Shown piece by piece: positions 31,940-35,580 of a DNA stretch of 35,580 nt; the first letter of the stretch is position 1, and every line of letters starts with the position of its first letter. Under the pieces are notes generated by a model. It saw only the letters and a program-made list of their open reading frames with translations. It did no database searches and was not told the DNA's origin. The stretch spans positions 1 to 35,580 of the forward strand of contig NZ_JAPHNL010000268.1 of NCBI RefSeq assembly GCF_026274175.1, read 5' to 3'. Source of the DNA: Streptomyces beihaiensis. Its GTDB lineage: Bacteria > Actinomycetota > Actinomycetes > Streptomycetales > Streptomycetaceae. The position numbers and the translations under genes were made by a program.

Positions 31940-32769
31940 CGCTTACCTGTCGGCGATTGCGCGGCCTGGTGGAGAGCCTCCGCCTTGTGGAGGGCCTTGG
32001 CGAACCCGTTGGCCCACAGCTGGTCCACCCGCGCCCGCTCGTTCGCGTCCGGGTGGTCGTTGGTGCAGGACGGGCCGGGGCCGTGGCCCGACATCAACTC
32101 GCTGCACGGCCCGGAGTAGTCGTCCGGGAGCCCCAGCACGTGCCCGGTCTCGTGCGCGACCACGCGGGGGGAGTAGTACTCCTGGTTCTGCGCGTAGTCG
32201 AGGAAGATGTAACCGTGCCCGTGCCCGTCCGTGGACGCGTACGAGCCGCGTGGGTCGTTCCCCTCGTAGTACGAGAAGTCGCCGCCGCCTCCGAACGCGG
32301 CCTGCAACCGTACGTTGCTGACGGACGAGTTCCAGATGGACACGCTGGTGGCTATCTCCTGCTGGAACGTGGGCGCGCCCGACGCGTCGTACGTCACGGT
32401 GACCGTGTTCAGGTCCGGGTGCGCGGCCCGCTTCTCGGCCACGGACTTCAGTACGGCGTCGAAGAACGCCTTGTTGGCTGCGGTGTTGTCTGCGGTGTTG
32501 TCGGCGGCGTACCCCGTGCGTACGTGGCGTCCCGCGGGGGTGTCGGCGGAGGCCGGCCCCGCCGTCGTGAGCGCGGTGACCGCGAGCCCGGCCCCGAGCG
32601 TGGCGGCGAGCACCCGCAGCCGCACCCGACGACGACGCCCTGAGTCACCGGGATGGGCGTGGGAAATGGAGAGCGTGGGGGGCATGGGGGACGTAGAGGA
32701 CGCGGGGGACGTAGAGGACGCGGGGGACGTAGGGGATGTGGGGGATGTGGGGGGTGGTGTCATGTTCAT
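31936..32769 (-). CDS. snpA: Snapalysin (M7 small neutral metalloprotease)
   Basis: 277 residues if ATG at 32769 is used; ATG at 32763 and 32685 are in frame, and no good ribosome site decides. An N-terminal Pro/Thr/Ser repeat (TSPASS units) precedes an Arg-rich signal peptide ([20 protein letters not shown], cleaved after ASA). A short propeptide and the mature ~150-residue protease follow. The zinc motif [11 protein letters not shown] at ~215 is the M7 form of HExxHxxGxxD. [18 protein letters not shown] and YIFLDYAQN are family-typical, and two Cys in [15 protein letters not shown] probably pair. Secreted neutral protease; divergent LysR-type activator next door as in the classic snpA/snpR loci. 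The repeat-rich extension before the signal peptide is unusual. Confidence 0.9.
   Translation of the reverse strand: MNMTPPPTSPTSPTSPASSTSPASSTSPMPPTLSISHAHPGDSGRRRRVRLRVLAATLGAGLAVTALTTAGPASADTPAGRHVRTGYAADNTADNTAANKAFFDAVLKSVAEKRAAHPDLNTVTVTYDASGAPTFQQEIATSVSIWNSSVSNVRLQAAFGGGGDFSYYEGNDPRGSYASTDGHGHGYIFLDYAQNQEYYSPRVVAHETGHVLGLPDDYSGPCSELMSGHGPGPSCTNDHPDANERARVDQLWANGFAKALHKAEALHQAAQSPTGKR
32686..32748. repeat. 18-bp tandem repeat (9-bp sub-period) in the 5' part of the snapalysin gene
   Basis: GGGGGACGTAGAGGACGC repeats exactly at 32686-32703 and 32704-32721. A degenerate third copy (32722-32739) and a half copy follow. On the minus strand it encodes (TSPASS)-type units near the N-terminus of the predicted protein. 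Confidence 0.75.
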
Positions 32770-32819
32770 GTACGTGAGTCTGGCGGCGTGCGGCACGGCG
32801 CGGAATGATGTCACCTGCC

Positions 32820-32836
32820 GATAACCCGGCCCTATC
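32820..32836. promoter_or_regulatory. T-N11-A box between snapalysin and LysR genes (operator candidate)
   Basis: GATA (32820-32823) and TATC (32833-32836) form a small dyad enclosing T-N11-A, the typical LysR-family site. It lies between the divergent snapalysin and LysR genes, where such sites are known in related loci. Predicted from sequence only. Confidence 0.5.
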
Positions 32837-32892
32837 AATGGCCAGTTGCACCCCCTGACACACCCCGAGCCCTCCCTCTACCCTCACCGTCC

Positions 32893-33831
32893 ATGGAGCT
32901 GGAGGTGCGGCACCTGCGCGTCCTGTGCGCGATCGAGGACACCGGCAGCCTGCACAAGGCCGCCCGCGCCCTCGGAATGAGCCAGCCCTCGCTCACCACG
33001 CAGCTGCGCCGCATCGAGACCTGGCTCGGCGGCCGTCTGTTCACCCGTGGCCGCACCGGCTGCCGCCCCACCCCGCTCGGCCACGTCCTGCTCGCCCGCG
33101 CCCGCCCGCTCGTCGACGGGATGCGCGCCCTGGTCGACGAGACCCGCGCCGCCGCCGCGGCCACCGCCGAACCGGAGGACCGGCTGCGCATCGGCTCCAC
33201 GGCGAGCCGCGCCCTGCCGGGCTGGCTGCGCAGACTGCGCGCGGGCGTCGCCGAGCGGGGCGGCGCCGAGCCGACGCTGCGCATGGACGTCTCCTCCCAC
33301 GCGCTGCTGCGCCAGGTCGCCGACGGCCGGCTCGACGTCGCCTTCGTGCACGAGGTCGAGGGCAGCCCGCTGCGGATGCCGCCCGGCCTGGTCTGCCGGG
33401 TCCTGGTCGAGCGCGAGCCGCAGTTCGTCTCGCTCGCCGCCGACCACCCGGCCGCCCGTCGCCGCGTCGTACGCCTCGCCGATCTCGCCCGGGACCGGTG
33501 GATGGTCGACCCGACGGTGGACGGCGAGTGGGACGGGCTGCTCCGCGCGCTGCGGGCCGCCGGCATCGCCCCGCGGATCCTGCACGGCGACTACCTCACC
33601 GCGGCCTCCCTGGTCGCCACCGGCGAGGTGGTCACGCTCTGCCAGCCCACGTCACGGCCCCGCCCCGACATGGCGGTACGGCCGCTGGACGGGGACCCCG
33701 TGGGCGTACGGCTGTTGCTCGCGGCCCGCACGGAGGCCGCACTCGACGCCGTCCACGACGAGCTGCGCGCCGCGTACCGGGAGGCGGCCCGGCAGGCTCC
33801 GGCGTACCGGCGGCGGCTGGGCGAGCCGTAA
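32893..33831 (+). CDS. LysR-family regulator of snapalysin (SnpR/MprR-like)
   Basis: 312 residues from ATG at 32893. The winged HTH occupies residues 1-62 (MELEVRHLRVLCAIEDTGSL, AARALGMSQPSLTTQLRRIE, GGRLFTRGRTGCRPTPLGH). The effector domain (~90-295) contains RIGSTASRALPGWLRRLRAG and LDVAFVHEVEG. Its position, divergent from a snapalysin gene, is that of the activator genes of small neutral proteases in Streptomyces (snpR/mprR). It is expected to activate snpA, perhaps with autoregulation through the T-N11-A box in the 123-bp gap. The name is by context, so no symbol is given. Confidence 0.9.
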   Translation: MELEVRHLRVLCAIEDTGSLHKAARALGMSQPSLTTQLRRIETWLGGRLFTRGRTGCRPTPLGHVLLARARPLVDGMRALVDETRAAAAATAEPEDRLRIGSTASRALPGWLRRLRAGVAERGGAEPTLRMDVSSHALLRQVADGRLDVAFVHEVEGSPLRMPPGLVCRVLVEREPQFVSLAADHPAARRRVVRLADLARDRWMVDPTVDGEWDGLLRALRAAGIAPRILHGDYLTAASLVATGEVVTLCQPTSRPRPDMAVRPLDGDPVGVRLLLAARTEAALDAVHDELRAAYREAARQAPAYRRRLGEP

Positions 33832-34113
33832 GTCCCCGGCACGTCGGGACCATGGTCCGGGACCAGCTCTGACCTGCGGTTTTGCTTCAGTTACAGGAGT
33901 GCGGTCGGGCATCGCCAGGACTGTTACACAACGTACGGACGACGCACACATGGCGGACCTACCTTTTTCTCCGTCGCCACCACAAACAGGCCACATCGGA
34001 TCACTCAAACAATCCGGATGTTCCGAACGAATCGAACGAACCGAACGTACGGAAACGCACCGGACACACACCATCTGGCCGCAAGGCCGGGTTCGAGCCA
34101 CGAGGGAAGCACC
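33832..34113. other. Intergenic leader of the surface protein, with CGAACGAA repeats
   Basis: This 282-bp stretch between two plus-strand genes is less GC-rich than the flanks, as promoter regions in this genome tend to be. Three 9-bp units of the form CGAACGAAY lie at 34024-34050 (the last reads CGAACGTAC). GAGGGAAG just before 34114 is the ribosome site. No promoter boxes are convincing. Confidence 0.45.
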
Positions 34114-35550
34114 ATGCGCGCCACTCGACGCACCTTCCGCACCGCCGCCATCGTCACCGGCACCGTCGCCGCACTCGCCGTCCCGACCGCGGCCGCCTTC
34201 GCGGACACCCCGCCGACGCCGCAGCCGTCCGCCTCGGACGACCAGGGCCGGCAGACGGACCAGAACGAGGGACAGAACGAGGGCCAGGCCAAGGACCAGG
34301 ACGGGACGCAGCCTCCCGTGGCGGGTGGCTGGGAGTCCAAGGGATCGGTGGACATCGGCGACGGCTGGTCCGCCAAGGTCGACGTGAACGCGTCCGCGCG
34401 CTCCGCCCGCGCCCAGATAGCGCAGAACGGCGCGGTCAAGGGCACCCTTGAGGCGTACGACGGCAGCAAGTCCGGCAAGTTCGGGGCCTACACCATCACC
34501 CTCTCCAGCGACGGCTCCGTGTCGGCGACGAAGGACAAGGACGACGACGCGACCAAGCCCCCGGTCGTGGGCGGCTGGGAGGACAAGGGCACGGTGGACA
34601 TCGGCGACGGCTGGTCGGCGAAGGTCCAGGTCAACGCCTCCGCCCGCTCGGCCAAGGCCGACATCCTCAAGGACGGCGCCGCCAAGGGGCACCTGAACGC
34701 GTACGACGACGACAGCGACTCGGGCAAGTTCGGCAAGTACACCGTCACCCTCTCCAGCGACGGCTCGGTCTCCGCCACTAAGGACAAGGACGGCCCGGTC
34801 GTCGGCGGCTGGGAGGACAGGGGCACGGTCCGCCTCGGCAACGGCTGGTCGGCGAAGATCAAGGTCAACTCCTCGGCGCGTTCGGCCAAGGCCGACATCC
34901 TCAGGGGCGGTGCGCACAAGGGGCACCTGAAGGCATACGACGGCAGCAACCAGACGAAGATCGACAATTACACCTTCACGCTGACGAGCGACGGGAAGAT
35001 CACCGCCAAGAAGAACGCCGCCCCGAAGCCGAAGCCGAAGCCCGACCACAAGCGCGTCTACGTGAAGGCGGTCCGGCTCGCCGACGGTTCGGTCGCCAAG
35101 GTCTACAAGCTGGGCACCCACCACTACCAGGCCGACATCTACGCCCGCGGCGCGAAGCTCGACACCCTCGACGCCGACGGCCGCACCGCGTTCGGCGAGA
35201 ACAACGGCCTGCACGTCGCCCTCAAGCCCGACGGCACGGTGACGTCCTGGCTCGACGGCTCGGGCAAGAACGACGGCAAGCACGACCGCCAGCACAAGCC
35301 CCAGCCGCGCCACGACCAGCGCGTCACTCCGAACGGCAACGACAACGCCAACGCCAACGCCAACGGCAGCCACAACGGCGAGCGCACGCTGCCGCGCGGC
35401 GGCGTGAAGGCGGGCGCGGAGAACGTCTCGTCGCGGACCTCCGGCTCCGACTCCGACGAGACCCCGCTGATCGCCGCGAGCGCCGGTGCCGCCGCGGTCG
35501 GCGCGGCGGGCCTGGGCTTCGCGCTGTACCGCCGCAAGAACAACGACTGA
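34114..35550 (+). CDS. Secreted repeat protein with C-terminal wall/membrane anchor
   Basis: 478 residues. ATG at 34114 follows GAGGGAAG; a longer frame from 34018 lacks a signal-peptide-like start. The signal peptide (RTAAIVTGTVAALAVPTAAA) is cut after AFA near residue 30, followed by an Asp/Gln/Glu-rich spacer. Three tandem ~78-residue repeats follow at ~68-147, 149-227 and 228-305, each with VVGGWEDKGTVDIGDGWSAK-like openings, NASARSAKADILKDG, and YTVTLSSDGSVSAT. A degenerate fourth lies at ~312-385 after a KPKPKPKP linker. The C-terminus has NANANAN low complexity, LPRGGVKAGAEN, and a membrane helix (LIAASAGAAAVGAAGLGFAL) with basic tail RRKNND. No LPXTG or LAXTG is visible. Probably wall- or membrane-bound; repeat function unknown. 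Confidence 0.85.
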   Translation: MRATRRTFRTAAIVTGTVAALAVPTAAAFADTPPTPQPSASDDQGRQTDQNEGQNEGQAKDQDGTQPPVAGGWESKGSVDIGDGWSAKVDVNASARSARAQIAQNGAVKGTLEAYDGSKSGKFGAYTITLSSDGSVSATKDKDDDATKPPVVGGWEDKGTVDIGDGWSAKVQVNASARSAKADILKDGAAKGHLNAYDDDSDSGKFGKYTVTLSSDGSVSATKDKDGPVVGGWEDRGTVRLGNGWSAKIKVNSSARSAKADILRGGAHKGHLKAYDGSNQTKIDNYTFTLTSDGKITAKKNAAPKPKPKPDHKRVYVKAVRLADGSVAKVYKLGTHHYQADIYARGAKLDTLDADGRTAFGENNGLHVALKPDGTVTSWLDGSGKNDGKHDRQHKPQPRHDQRVTPNGNDNANANANGSHNGERTLPRGGVKAGAENVSSRTSGSDSDETPLIAASAGAAAVGAAGLGFALYRRKNND

Positions 35551-35580
35551 CGGAACGCCGTCGCCCGGAAGAACGGCCGG

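Noticed and set aside
35370-35550. LPXTG sortase signal in the surface protein
   Set aside because: The nearest sequence is LPRGG, which lacks the Thr-Gly cleavage pair, so an LPXTG assignment is not supported.

Overview
The window is high-GC actinobacterial DNA, almost certainly a Streptomyces chromosome. Coding stretches have GC-rich third positions and many GTG starts. The gene content fits the genus: a snapalysin/LysR pair, a DUF397/XRE-DUF5753 pair, RsbW-like and SpoIIE-like regulators, a DUF6049-type protein, and a cobalamin cluster with a short B12 riboswitch. No rRNA, tRNA, CRISPR array or insertion sequence was recognised.

Layout. (1) 1-4034, minus strand: the N-terminal ~1020 residues of a secreted protein (ricin-type lectin domain plus a very long Ala-rich coiled coil) that runs off the left edge, preceded by a putative Imm5-like immunity protein. 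(2) 4124-15636: corrin-ring genes of vitamin B12 synthesis: cobN behind a cobalamin riboswitch (minus), cobG-cobH-cobIJ (plus), cobK (minus), cbiD (plus), and cobL-cobM (minus). Together they cover the steps from precorrin-2 to hydrogenobyrinic acid, plus the large cobalt-chelatase subunit that acts after a,c-diamidation. CobG and CobN are aerobic-type, while the C1 methyltransferase is CbiD, so the pathway is a hybrid. (3) 15856-22812: a DUF6049-like anchored secreted protein, an SBF/BASS-type transporter with a probable leaderless promoter, a LysR regulator divergent from an MFS exporter with two strong palindromes between them, a small MT0933/Rv0909-type antitoxin-like protein, a strong terminator, and an integral membrane protein.

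(4) 22869-28135: a regulatory block. An XRE-DUF5753/DUF397 pair (minus) is divergent from a plus-strand run of an RsbW-like ATP-binding anti-sigma factor, ParA, ParB, a membrane-anchored SpoIIE-like PP2C phosphatase and a small membrane protein. Having an RsbW-like kinase and a PP2C phosphatase, the two enzymes of a partner-switching circuit, flank a ParAB pair in one apparent operon is the most interesting arrangement here. (5) 28207-35550: a secreted SH3-domain protein, a membrane protein coupled to an FUSC-family transporter whose start lies in a repeat offering five in-frame GTG codons, the secreted metalloprotease snapalysin with its divergent LysR regulator, and a secreted three-repeat surface protein with a C-terminal membrane anchor.

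Recurring architecture: genes are packed very tightly. Two convergent pairs share palindromic stop signals (TCATGA and CTAG), one divergent pair shares a palindromic Shine-Dalgarno, and several gene ends lie inside repeats or hairpins.
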